From the NCBI RefSeq assembly GCF_000151315.2, contig NW_011887299.1:1447884-1511883 (forward strand): DNA of 64,000 nucleotides, read 5' to 3'. The translations under genes and the position numbers were made by a program. Position 1 is the stretch's first letter; the number at the start of each line of letters is the position of its first letter. The notes under the pieces are model-generated. The model had not been told where the DNA came from and did no database searches. It was given only the letters and a program-made list of their open reading frames with translations. This document shows, piece after piece, positions 10,274-21,150 of this stretch. Source of the stretch: Capsaspora owczarzaki ATCC 30864. Its lineage: Eukaryota > Opisthokonta > Filasterea.

Positions 10274-13200
10274 ATGCTTGAGATCAAGCGCGTGCTCGTG
10301 GTGGACGGCATTGACGACGTGTGCGTCAAGGTGCTCGCAGACGCCGGGTTCCAGGTCGACAAGAAGGACAAGATTACCAAGGACGAGGTCCTTGCCACCA
10401 TCAAGGTCAGTTTTTTCCCCCCAACGGCCCACTGGTGGTGGTGGTTCCAGTTGTTGTGCTGTGGCTGCTTCAGTGATGAGATGTAAAGTGAGAGAGAGAG
10501 CACAGCGGTTGGCGAATCGGTTTCTGCGGTTCGATTCCATGGTGAAAAACGTGGCAAAGCATGCAGATTGGGAGGGGGAAGGGGTGTGTGCAAGTGCGTG
10601 TTGATGTGAATGTGTGTGTGTTGGTGTCTGTGTGGCACGAGTCTGCAGACAAGGGCGAGGAGGGGCACACACACAAAACCTCAATGCGATTCGCATTCAT
10701 TTTGGTTTTTTTTTTTTTTTTTTTTTTTTGTTACCTCCATGTTTTTATGGTTAATTTCCGCTTTTTTTTTTTTCTTTTTTTGCTTTTTTCTTTTCCCTTC
10801 CTTTTGTTCGATTTCCATTTCATATCTCGAATGTCGTCGCTGAGATTTGCCTTTGCATTGCATTGCATTGCAATGCGGGCACTGTTGAAAAATGTCGGCT
10901 GAATGCATCTGAAACACGTGCGGGTGTCTTGTGCGTGTTCGACTCTCGCTGTCTCTGTCTCTCTGTCTCTGTCTGTCTCTGTCTGTCTGTCTGTCTCTTC
11001 CGATCACTGTTGATGCCATTTGAAGCGTATAATCGTCGAATGAGGCAACAGTGGCTGACGAGGGCTCCATCATCATCCTCACACTCGACGCCTTTTTGTG
11101 TGGCCTGTTTCGTACCAACACTCGTGGTTTGGGATTGATTGGAGGGCGGCTGTTTTTGATTGTGGCTTGCACGTTGGTTGGTTTACTACATGTGCGTGTG
11201 TGTGCGTGTGCGTGCGTGTGTGCGTGTGTGTGGCCATCATTCGCACCAAAGCCCAAAAAGACCCAAAACCATGATGTTGCTCCCACTGAAGCAACAATCC
11301 ACAATCATTCTCATTCTCCTTGATCTGCTCTGTGGTGCGTCGAAACGGGGGATGGTGTGCGAGGTGCCAGTGAAAAAGTACCAGCCATGTTCATGTTCAT
11401 GTTCAGGGTGCACAGTGGTCAAAAGCCAAACTGATTGTTGACCCACCGCTTCCACTTCCAAAAACAGCAGCATTCGGACGTGTGGATGTGTGTGTGTGTG
11501 TGTGTGTGGACGTGTGGACGTGTGTGTATGTGCCCATTGCTGCTCTCATCACTAACCTCATGCTCTGCTCTTGAATTTCGCCCAAATGACAGGACTACGA
11601 TGCCTTGATTGTGCGCTCGGCCACCAAGGTCACGAAGGAGATTATCGCGGCAGGCACCCGCCTCAAGATCATTGGCCGCGCTGGCACTGGTGTCGACAAC
11701 ATTGACACGGACGCGGCCACCCACGCTGGCATCATTGTCATGAAGTATGCACCACGCTCACCAGCAGCATAGGAATGGCTTTGTTTTGTTCTCTTCTCAC
11801 TCACACCAACACACTTTTGTTGCGTCTCTGATAGCACCCCTGGCGGCAACACACTGTCGGCCGCAGAGCACACTTGCGCCATGATTTCTGCGCTGGCTCG
11901 CCAAATCCCGCAGGCACATGCGACCATGAAGCAGGGCAAATGGGACCGCAAGAACTTTATGGGCGTCGAGCTGCACGGCAAGACGATCGCCATCCTTGGT
12001 CTTGGCCGCATCGGTCGCGAGGTTGCCACGCGCATGCAAGCCTACGGCATGAAGGTTAGGCATGACTTGCTTTTGTGCTGGTTTTGAATGGTTTTTGAAT
12101 GGTTTTGTGATTGTGCACTCAAACATTGACTTGCTCGCCGGGGGAAACAGACCATCGGATACGACCCCATTCTCCCCAAGGAGGCCGCCAAGGCCATCAA
12201 CATTGATGCCTACGACCTGGACGAGCTGTGGCCTCTTGCCGACTTTATCACCGTGCACACGCCGCTGACCGAGTCGACGCGCCATTTGCTGAACGACGCC
12301 GTTCTCGCCAAGTGCAAAAAGGGCGTGCGCATTGTCAACTGCGCCCGCGGTGGCATCATCGAGGAGGCGGCACTGCTCCGCGCGCTCGAGAGCGGCCACG
12401 TTGCCGGCGCTGCTCTCGACGTTTTCGACGAGGAGCCCCCGAAGGACATTGCCAACAACAAGCTCATCCAGCACCCCAACTGCATCGTCACCCCTCATCT
12501 CGGCGCCAGCACGGAGGAGGCCCAAGCCAAGGTTGCCTTGGAGATTGGCCAGCAGATTGTTGAGGCGACCCACGGCTCGCAGATCATGGGTGCGGTGAAC
12601 GCCCCTGCCATGATGCACGCGCTTCGGGACGACCTCAAGCCTTGGGTCATCCTTGGCTCCAAGCTCGGTCTGCTTGCTGCGCAGCTCATGGTCGGCTCTG
12701 CCTTTGAGAAGGGCTCGTCCAAGTGGCTGCACCGCCTCACGGTGACCGCTCAAGGCAAGGCTATCCAGTCGTCGTCGTCGACGTTGTGCGCCGCCGTCCT
12801 GATGGGCATCTTGAACCACTTGCAAGCAACCCCGGTCAACCTGGTCAACGCCAGCATGATTGCCGACGCGCTTGGCCTCCATGTTCGCGAGGAGCGCACC
12901 TCGGAGCCCCACGACGAGTACCAGAACGTGCTCAGCCTCCGGTACACCACCGAGACGGAGGACCACGAGTACGCTGGCACCGTTTTCGGCACCAACAACC
13001 TGCGCTTTACGCGCATCGACCAGTTTGCCTTTGAAGTTCGCCCGGCTGGCCACCTCATGTTCTACCGCAACGAGGACAAGCCCGGCGTCATTGCTGCTAT
13101 CGGCACCCATCTTGCCCAGGCCAGCATCAACATTGCCGACCTCACCCTCGGTCGCGACGACTCCAAGCGGGAAGCCCTCTGCATTGTCAACACTGACCAG

Positions 13201-13275
13201 CCTATCCCCGCCGATGTTCTCCAGCGAATCCAACAGACTTCGTTCATTACCTACGCACGAACAGTGACGTTGTAA
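10274..13275 (+). CDS. PHGDH: D-3-phosphoglycerate dehydrogenase, long form
   Basis: Four exons: 10274-10405, 11593-11744, 11835-12054 and 12151-13275, giving 542 residues. It oxidises 3-phosphoglycerate with NAD+ to 3-phosphohydroxypyruvate, the first step of the phosphorylated serine pathway in the cytosol. The substrate-binding lobe (VVDGIDDV..., [18 protein letters not shown]) is followed by the nucleotide-binding domain with GLGRIG. The catalytic Arg, Glu and His are visible in NCARGG, FDEEPP and TPHLGAST. The C-terminal part has the intervening ASB-type domain and a final ACT-like domain ([18 protein letters not shown]...), as in the long animal and bacterial enzymes. Intron 1 is unusually long (1187 bp) and full of low-complexity sequence. 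The gene is divergent from SPB1 and convergent with the HMG-box gene. Confidence 0.97.
10706..10729. repeat. Poly-T tract in PHGDH intron 1
   Basis: About 24 consecutive T residues, followed at 10760-10790 by further T-rich sequence, all inside intron 10406-11592. A second low-complexity stretch of GTCT units lies at about 10950-10998. Confidence 0.8.
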
Positions 13276-13588
13276 TTCATGATTTGTCTGATTTTGCATG
13301 ATTGTATGTCTGTGATTATTACAATGATTTTTTTTCGTTTTTTGTTTTCGGATACGCTTTGAAAAGTTGTGGATTTCCGTGTAGTCGTGGAACCGTTGGT
13401 AGCAAGTGGCCAAAAAAAAAGGAAGAAAACAATGTGGAACTATTCAGACAATAGACAAAAATAGCCAACGACATTAATATCAAAACAGAGGGGGGAAAAA
13501 AAGAATTGAAAGGGGAGATGAAAAAAACAGAGAGAGAGAGGAGAAAGAGAGAAATGGAGAAACCGAGCCAAAACAAAACCCTCGTTAT
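13276..13588. other. Convergent 3' region between PHGDH and the HMG-box gene
   Basis: An A/T-rich spacer with poly-T and poly-A runs and no ORF of interest. It presumably holds both 3'UTRs. Confidence 0.6.
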
Positions 13589-16129
13589 TTACTCGAGCTT
13601 GGGCTGAATTTGGGAAGGGGTGGGAAGCTGCACCTGCGCAAACAGCTTTTGCTGCAGCTCAATCTGCACGTTTTGCTGCCTGATTTGAATGTTTTGCTGC
13701 TCAATCTGGCTGCGCTGGGAGGCAACGAGCAACATGAGCTCGGAGATTTGCTGCTGTTGGCGGTCGACAGTGGCGTTCAGTTCGGTTGGAGACCGAGATG
13801 CAGGCGTGTGGGAGACGGACGCTCGCTTGGAACGACTCGTGATAGCTGCCGTGGCCGCCGTTGCCGTTGCCGCTGCTGGCTGCAACTCGGCTGGCGAGGG
13901 TCCGCCGTACAGATGCTGCGGAGTGCTGAGCTGCGACGCAGGCTGGAACACTTGCGCAGCAAACAATGCGGTTTCTCGAACGGGCGGTGGCGGTGCCGGC
14001 GCGGAGAACAAGAAGGCAGTGCTGCCGCCTTGCTGCTGCAACGCTGGCTGGGCGAGTGATGACTGCGACTCGATTCCTGTCTGCAACCCAACGGGGAGGC
14101 CAAGCGGCCCGCGAAATGGCATGGTGGTGGTGACAGAGGGGACAGTAAATGGAGTGGCAGCAGACGCGGAAGCCGCAGCAGCAACTCCCGGCAACTCTGG
14201 CAAGCCTGCGCGCTTGGCTGCATCCTCTGCCCGGGCCGCAGAGTTGAGAGCAGCAGATTGCTGCAAACGTTGCTGCCGAAGCAGCCTCTGCTGAGCATCG
14301 CGCTCCATCATCCACTGCCGCCGCTCAGAGTCGTAGCGATCCTTGTCACGCTGGGCCAAGGCCTCAAAGGGAGCGCGCTCACCGACGGGAAGGGCGCGCC
14401 ACATTTCTCCCAGCTTGCTGGCAATAGCCTTGTTCGATGCAGTTGGGTCGTCGGCGGCAACGCTGGAACGCGCATGTTGCGCGTAAAACAGGTACGCCGG
14501 AGAGGCGCGCTTGGGCGCAGCAGGATCCTTTCGGCGTTTGATTTTGCGGAGTGTCTCGAGACCAGTCTGGCTTGTATTGGCGCGCGACGCCAAGGCAGCA
14601 GCGCCAGGGGCAACGGCGTAGGAAGGCTGGCTCGCCTCTTCGCGGTAGCGGAGCTTGTCTGCCGAGGCGAGCTGCTCGTAGTGCGCCTTTTCTTCGAATG
14701 GCAAGGCTGCCCACAGCTTTCCAATCTTGGTGGCAATGTCGGCCAGCTTGTCGTCTGGATACATGGCTCGGACTTGAGGCCTGACTGCGCGACCAAAATA
14801 CAGGAATGCCGGGATTGGTTTTTTGGGCCTTTGTCGTTGCAAGCGAGCGGCCGCCACGGCAGCGCCGCCAGCCGGAGGCGTGCGCGCACCAGTGCGCGAG
14901 CCTCGCGGACGACCTCGCTTTGGCGCAGTGGTGGGAGGCACAGCCAACAGCTGCTGGTTGGGCAAGACGCCTGCAGCGTTGTTCAGGCCAGGAGCGTTGG
15001 ACAGAGCCGGGAGAAACTCCTCGGTGCGAGCATAGTCTGCCTGCATTGGACTGGTGCTACCCAAATCAAAGGCACCAGCGACGCCAATCCCTCGAGTGCT
15101 CGAGTCTTGTCCTGCAGCATCTGCATCCTCGAGCGCGCCGCCGCTGTCATCACCTGTCGCGGCTTCGCCAGTCGCCATGAGCCCATCGTCCGTCTCTGCA
15201 GCTTCAGCGACAGGATCGCCAGAGATGCCAAACGCAGCGGCTGACAGGAATGCCCGCTGGTGCTGCGGATCGCCACCTTCGTCGTCGCTGTAGGGAAACA
15301 GATTGGTGAGGCCGCTTCCAACCTGGCTCTCTTCTTCTGCGAGGAAGGCTGCCAGCGCGTCCTGGTCAAAGCTGTCGATGGACGGTGTCTGCATGCTTGG
15401 CAGCGTCCACGAGCTCATCCTCGACAGGCCCTGAGGAAATGCGTGAATGAGCCGGTCTGCGTCCGAGTCGTCGAGTTCGTGTTCGTTCAGCTCGTGCTCG
15501 TTCAGCTCTTGCTCATGCAGGTCTTGTTCGTTCAGGTCTTGCAGATCCTGCTCTTGGTCCATAAAGTGCTCGCTCTCGTGATACTCGTCATGGCCTTGCG
15601 CGCGCTGGCCCTCAATGTCATCAAAGTCGGCCATCACGCCGCCTTCTCCTCCGCCAGCAGCATCGCCAGCGGCATCGTCCATCGGGTCCATGTCCGCGTC
15701 CGGATGCATGTTGCCAGCGCCGAGCTCCTGACTCGCCGTGTCCGATCCAAACTCGCGGTCGTCCTGCTCGAACGCAGCTGCAGCCGCGGTAGTGGGATTG
15801 AGTGGCACATGTTGGCGGCGCAGACGAAGCTGACGAAACGACTGCCGCCGCTGCACGTCGTCCAGCTCGTTCTCGTTCTCGTTCTCGTTCTCGTTCTCGT
15901 TCTCGTTCTCATTGTCGTGGTACAGGTGGTCGTGGTCGTGGTCCTCGGCGTGCCGGAGAGCGCTGCTGTCGTCGGCGATCGCAGCCTCAATGTCAGCGTC
16001 AATGCTGCGATTGGCCTCGTCCGCTGCGGCTGCGGCTGCGGCTGCTGCTCGTTCTGCTGCTGCTCGTTCTGCTGCTGCTGCTGCTGCCTGTGCTGTAGAG
16101 TCAGACGCGAGGGCAAGCGTTGCAGACAT
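13589..16129 (-). CDS. Protein with two HMG boxes and a long acidic N-terminal region
   Basis: An intronless frame of 846 residues. Two HMG boxes lie in the second half. Box 1 is RPKKPIPAFLYFGRAVRPQ... with IGKLWAALPFEEKAHYEQLA. Box 2 is AAPKRASPAYLFYAQHA... with LGEMWRALPVGERAPFEALA. Both carry the aromatic/Trp core of non-sequence-specific HMGB-type boxes. The N-terminal 400 residues are acidic and low-complexity, with polyAla, an alternating Asn-Glu tract and a reiterated Leu-Asn-Glu-His-Glu motif. An AT-hook-like KRGRPRGSRTG precedes box 1, and a Gln-rich coiled coil (QQISELMLLVASQRSQIEQQ) is near the C terminus. Family knowledge suggests a nuclear chromatin-bending protein or transcription regulator. 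The exact orthologue is unclear. The start at 16129 is the first ATG of the frame. Confidence 0.85.
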   Translation of the reverse strand: MSATLALASDSTAQAAAAAAERAAAERAAAAAAAAADEANRSIDADIEAAIADDSSALRHAEDHDHDHLYHDNENENENENENENENELDDVQRRQSFRQLRLRRQHVPLNPTTAAAAAFEQDDREFGSDTASQELGAGNMHPDADMDPMDDAAGDAAGGGEGGVMADFDDIEGQRAQGHDEYHESEHFMDQEQDLQDLNEQDLHEQELNEHELNEHELDDSDADRLIHAFPQGLSRMSSWTLPSMQTPSIDSFDQDALAAFLAEEESQVGSGLTNLFPYSDDEGGDPQHQRAFLSAAAFGISGDPVAEAAETDDGLMATGEAATGDDSGGALEDADAAGQDSSTRGIGVAGAFDLGSTSPMQADYARTEEFLPALSNAPGLNNAAGVLPNQQLLAVPPTTAPKRGRPRGSRTGARTPPAGGAAVAAARLQRQRPKKPIPAFLYFGRAVRPQVRAMYPDDKLADIATKIGKLWAALPFEEKAHYEQLASADKLRYREEASQPSYAVAPGAAALASRANTSQTGLETLRKIKRRKDPAAPKRASPAYLFYAQHARSSVAADDPTASNKAIASKLGEMWRALPVGERAPFEALAQRDKDRYDSERRQWMMERDAQQRLLRQQRLQQSAALNSAARAEDAAKRAGLPELPGVAAAASASAATPFTVPSVTTTMPFRGPLGLPVGLQTGIESQSSLAQPALQQQGGSTAFLFSAPAPPPPVRETALFAAQVFQPASQLSTPQHLYGGPSPAELQPAAATATAATAAITSRSKRASVSHTPASRSPTELNATVDRQQQQISELMLLVASQRSQIEQQNIQIRQQNVQIELQQKLFAQVQLPTPSQIQPKLE

Positions 16130-16341
16130 CTCGGCAGGGAGAGACGAAATCCCTCCACTAGCAGCAGCACTAGCAGCAGCAGCCCCTCCAAGCGTCGCAG
16201 AAGCCCCGACGGCCCCTTCGGCCGAAGATGCGGCAGACGGCAGCGACGTCAGCGTGAAAGACGGAGAGTCTAAAAGCGGACTGCTCGGCCGAAGGCGAAG
16301 AGAAAGAAGGGGAAAAGGGAAGAAAAAAAAAAGAGTGATAA

Positions 16342-16382
<41 letters not shown>

Positions 16383-17233
16383 TAAGAAAAAAATCAAGTT
16401 TCAGTCGTTTGCATGCATTGAAGTGTGGAACGCGTTACGATGGGAGATTGGATGGGGAGAGATGGAACCTATGGTGCAGGACGAATACAAAGGGAGACAA
16501 AGGACAAAGGAGGGATGAGGGAGGTCGCCAACTCACAGACAACAAACAATTCAATCCGAACAAATCCCTCCGTTTGGACCGCTCGGAAAGGAGGATTACG
16601 AGCACAAATATGCCTCATCGCAGGTGAATTGGATGGAAAATATGATCTACATGATAATTATCTAGCGAGATGGGCTGAGGTGGCAGGAGGCGCATCGATG
16701 CAGGTCAAGATTGCCAACTCGATTCTCAGTCGTGTTGATTGGCCCAATGCGCGCTACTTGAAACAACGCTTGGTTGTAATAACGATGTGGCATACGTTTG
16801 TTGTTGCATTTGGAGCAATGGTGCGTTCGGAATCGGGCGCATTCACTTTTGGACTGGTACGCAGGGTTTCGCATGGTCCTCTGCAAAGAGGATTTTGGAA
16901 GAGCACCCGAAAGTTGACAAAAAAATCGCCACTTCGCCAGATCGCCCCTTAACAAGCAGTATTCTTTCACAAACTGAATGCCTCACCCAACAAAGCAGGC
17001 TGGAGCGGTCTCGAGATCGATTGACGAGGTACAGCGCGTTTTGATTGCAGAACAGCAATTTGAACAAGACAAACTTTCCGGTTTCGCCCCTCCCGTTGAG
17101 GCGAGCACAACCAAAATTACACCAAACAGAAACAATACAATACAACACTTTTTGTCGGGAAATACCAGGACTCGAGTTCATTCCTCTAACTCGACTTGTT
17201 GGTTTTGCACATTGAACGCCTGCGACGAACACA
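16130..17233. other. Divergent intergenic region between the HMG-box and PLAC8 genes
   Basis: No supported gene. It begins with A/G-rich sequence containing about 38 consecutive A at 16343-16380. The rest shows no coding bias or RNA signature I can recognise. Promoters of both neighbours should lie here. Confidence 0.55.
16343..16380. repeat. Poly-A tract
   Basis: About 38 consecutive A residues just upstream of the HMG-box gene start; the longest homopolymer noticed in this intergenic space. Confidence 0.9.
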
Positions 17234-18775
17234 ATGTCTGGCAATTGGAGCACTGGCTTGTTTGCCATTTTCGACGACCTTTCCATCTGTACGTACTATG
17301 GGGCTGAACGCACACAACACGAACGAGTCCGCAGCGAGCGAGTGGCAAAAGTCGAGAAATGGCGGGAGATGAGCTTTGCCGGCGTTCTTTTCTGAGTTTG
17401 GTTGCTTTTAGGAGCGCAGACCGCATTGCCGCCGGCTCGCGGGTTGGTGCTGTGAGTCACTCATTTTGTGAATAGTGAGAGATGTAGAAGAATCGTCGAC
17501 GACTCTTGGGAAACTGGAGTGCAGCAAGCAGAGGCACAGCGAGGCGCCACACGAGGTGACTTGACTCGAAGTGGAAGTGGTTGAAGTGCAAAATCGTCCG
17601 ATTCGCACGCGTCGAGTAGGGAGGTGCCTTAGAAAAAAGTGACATCACCTCACAAACCCCACCAAAACCATCAGAGTGGAAAACGCTTCCTGTTTCCTGT
17701 CTCCTGGGTTGGCGAGCTAGCCTCGAGGACGAGTCGGGGGGGGGGGGAAGGAGGAAGGCGAGGAAGGAGTGAGAAACGCCGACCCGACCGCAGCTGTGGT
17801 CAGCCTCATTTCCTGTCCCGACTACAGTCCTTCATCCAATGCTCGGAGCGCAACAGCAAACCACACTACTCATATCACGCATAGTTCTCTTGCAGGCCTT
17901 GTTGGCTGCTTGGCCGTGAGCCGGGCATTGAGCCAAAGCGGTTCTGTTGCCCGTTTTTGTGTTTTTCACCACATCGACGCTTTCTTTGCACACCCCCCTT
18001 GAAAATCAACAAACAAGCAAAGCCAAAAAGCGAAATTCGTTGCTTATTGTCATACTTCCAAGACTCCCCAGACCGTAGCTCATCGTTGTCTTACTTGTCA
18101 AACCCCCGCCATTCAACCCTTGCGTTGTTCATCTGTTGAGCTTGGTTGACTTACTTTATGCTCCAACTCCCGCTAACTCTGTCACTCTCTCTCTCGCTCC
18201 AGTCATCTACGGCCTGGGCGCGTCCCGATGCCTCGCGATTAACAACAGCGTCGTGCTCGGCGAAGGGAAGGCCTCGTTCGGCTTGGACTCTGCCAAAATT
18301 GCAGGCCCGTTCCAGTGCGCCGGCTTTATTGGCACGGACGGCGCGTTCTGCGTGAACTGTGCTGTTTGCACTTGTCTCCCATGCGTCTACATTCTGTGGC
18401 GTGGCGATGTTCGCAAAAAGTTTGGCATTCAGGTAACAAGCGCAAGCAACAAAGGAGAATTTTTGGCACTTCGACCTTGTTTGTTCACACCGCACTGCGC
18501 TCCTGCTTTCTTGTTTGAGACGAATTTTCGTGGAGATGTTGAGACTTTTACTGTTTTTGGAGATGGACGGGGGCGGGTCCTCCGTTTGCCCTAATCCAGC
18601 GTTTGAACTGACAAAATTGGTGTGACATCAACAAACAAACAAACAGGGTTCGTTCATGGGTGATCTGTTTGCCGCCCTCTGCTGCGCATGCTGCGCCATC
18701 ATGCAAGATTCCCGTGAACTCAAAATCCACGGTCTTGCCTATGGAGAGGTCCAAGCCAAGACCATGGACAAGTAA
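17234..18775 (+). CDS. PLAC8-family cysteine-rich protein
   Basis: Three exons: 17234-17288, 18203-18432 and 18647-18775, giving 137 residues. The first exon begins MSGNWSTGLFAIFDD, the usual PLAC8 opening (W-S-T-G-L-F-x-x-F-D-D). Exon 2 has a hydrophobic Cys-rich stretch (FCVNCAVCTCLPCVYILW). Exon 3 has GDLFAALCCACCAIMQDSRELK, the standard C-terminal PLAC8 signature. Family members include placenta-specific 8 and plant cadmium-resistance and cell-number-regulator proteins, thought to be membrane-associated through the Cys-rich hairpin. The exact role varies. The first intron is 914 bp, long for this window. Joining through the strong GTACGT donor at 17289 keeps the frame. Confidence 0.85.
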
Positions 18776-19024
18776 TCGAGGAGCAGGGTTTGTCGCGTCG
18801 TGCTTTTGTGTTCAATTTCTGTGTAGTGCTTCTTAGTGAACAAGAAAAATTGGTTGCTTGTGTGGATAACCACGCACAGCTTGTAAAGATAAAGATTGAG
18901 TAAAAAAACACAAAAAACACAAAAAACCAATGAAACAAACAGCCAAGGCAAAGCTCAGACCGACTGTGAAATAATTTTAGACTATCGACATGGACACAGC
19001 CAAAATTCGCTCCAACAGCTCGCT

Positions 19025-20810
19025 TCAGCACGGATGCCGATCCAACTTTCGCAGGTAAGCATGTGCAATTGGCTGCTCGCATAGCTGCGCGAGCTGGCAG
19101 GCGGTGCGGCCAAACGAGTCTTCCAGCGATCGATCAACATGGGCACGCTCGACCAAAAACTCGACAGCGTCGATGGCGCCAGCACGAGCAGCAATGTGCA
19201 GCGCAGTATTGAGACGGAAATCGGTCGTGTTGACAAACCTGGCCACTCTGGCGCCATTGTCGAGATCGGGGTCTTCAACAACAAGGTCGGGCGCCATGAG
19301 AGTGGGATGGCCAAAAACCTCCTCTGCAAGTTCGCGCTGATTGAGAGCGGGTGCCAGCGCCTCCGCGCACTCATGTACCAAGCGGAGCAGGAAGGCGAGG
19401 ACGTGGATGCTGTTTGTCATGGCTGCGTGCAGGAATGCCGTCGTCCCGCACTTGTCACGCTCGAGCAACATCTGCCATAGTTGCACCGCGCGTGCGTGCT
19501 GTTTGGAAATGAGGCGCAACAAGGCTTGTTCACAAGCATCGATGACGTGGGCGTCGTCGTCTTGACCAGAAGGAGATTCGGCACGAGGAAGCATTTCCTC
19601 GACCGTCAAGCCGCATCGGAAGGCCAGTAGCATCGCCAGACACGCGGCAGATCCGCTGGATGCAGCAAACATTTGGGGAGTCATGCCACACACGTCTCGC
19701 GCCACCGGATCAGCAAACCCTTCCGACAACAAAATGGCGGTGGCTTCGACGTGTTTATGGAACGCTGGGAATTTCGAGACATGCGAATGAAAGCAGAAAA
19801 GGGTGGTGAATTTGCAATGATAAAGCATTTGTGTTTGGTTTTCTTTTTGAGAAAGCGGTTTGCTCTCCAACCGTACCTGCAGTGTGGATGGGAAGGCGAC
19901 CGTTTTTGCTCGCCATTGCGACCGTTGCGGGCGCTTGTTTGATGAGAAATCGAATGGTTTCTGGATCTCCCTCTCTACGGCAACAAACACCATGATAACG
20001 AGCAAGATGATGAATAGAGCACGCGCAAATCCGCAAAAGTCTCTCGCGAGCGGATGAACAGCAACAATTCCTCACCGTGTCGCAATGTGAAGTGGAGTCC
20101 AGCCGTCCTTATTGGACGTGAACAACGAGGCGCGACCCTCAAGAACGAGCATCCTTGCAATGACATTACGCTTGTGGGATAGCGCCAACATGAGCGGTGT
20201 CCTGTTCAATCATTTTGTTGCGTTTCTGGTGAAATGACAAGTATTCATTTCCAACGGATCCTGCGCAATGAATGAATGAATGAATGAATGCAGCTCAAAG
20301 CAGTCCCTTACCATCCAGCCTTCTTCAGGGCATCAATCTCTGCACCTTGGTCCAGCAAGAGCTTCGCGACGGCCTCGTTATCCAGACACGCAGCTTCGTG
20401 CAGGGCAGTGCGACCGTCCGCGTTTGCCGCGTTCACCAGCGATCGTTTCCGTTCATCTGACATTGCCAACAGAATCAATCCAGTGAAAAAAAAATTGAGT
20501 CGCCATTTCATTCTCAATTGTCTGAGAGACTGAGCGCAGTGCAACAAACAACGCCATCTGTCTGCGCTCGCTGCGTTCTTCTACGCCGACCACACGGACC
20601 AAGTCCCGACCGAAATGGCCGCTCTTCGACAACGGCGCTGGGGCCCAAGGTCGACGCACCGGTGAGCTCAGGTCGGTCGAGGGCGCGCTGGACTTGCTCC
20701 AAGCTGCGCGTGCGCACTGCAATGTGCAGCCGCGTGTCGCCGCTCGTTGTCGCGGATGAAGAGGTCGTCGCTGCGGACGATGGAGTCGTGGCCATGACTG
20801 CGTGTGGCAT
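19025..20810 (-). CDS. Ankyrin-repeat protein
   Basis: Five exons on the minus strand: 20810-20660, 20456-20312, 20201-20076, 19974-19877 and 19764-19025, giving 419 residues in a continuous phase. Ankyrin repeats are clear: GDTRLHIAVRTRSLEQVQRAL, DGRTALHEAACLDNEAVAKLLL, TPLMLALSHKRNVIARMLV, DGWTPLHIATREGDPETIRFLI, CGMTPQMFAASSGSAACLAML and, near the C terminus, NTALHIAARAGAIDAVEFLV. No additional domain, signal peptide or membrane segment is seen. Ankyrin repeats bind proteins, but no partner is indicated. MPHAVMATT gives two possible in-frame starts (20810 or 20795). Confidence 0.8.
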
Positions 20811-21150
20811 TTGTCTGGCTGTGCAGTGGTTGAGAGCCGTGCGACCGGGCGTTGAGTGGAGAAGATTGAGAAAGGGAGAGGAGAGGAAAAATAGCGCGCA
20901 AAAAACTGAGAAACTCAAAGACTCGATCTGAGAAAAACCAAACAAATAAAGGAGTGACTTCAAGACCGGAATGGGCGAAGTCAGCAGTATGGAGGCGGAA
21001 AAAACAAAATGCGCTCAGAAAACGTTGCAAATCTCGACACGACACGACACGAGCTGACATGCACAAATGAACGGTAAATGGAGTGTATTGTACAAAGCAG
21101 CCTCTGTGCAAATAAATCGAGCAAGTAGTCTGTTCATGCAAGGCCTGCAA
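20811..21150. other. Spacer between the ankyrin gene and AP5Z1
   Basis: A 340-base gap between two minus-strand genes. It is A-rich with no coding signature, and should hold the ankyrin gene promoter and the AP5Z1 3'UTR. Confidence 0.5.

Noticed and set aside
10509-10538. A possible tRNA-like internal promoter (TGGCGAATCGG followed by GGTTCGATTCC)
   Set aside because: The second word matches the B-box consensus, but the two are only about 8 bases apart and no cloverleaf with an acceptor stem can be drawn. It lies inside PHGDH intron 1.
11797-13413. A 538-residue minus-strand frame opposite PHGDH
   Set aside because: Same antisense effect; the plus strand encodes all PHGDH motifs with proper splice sites.
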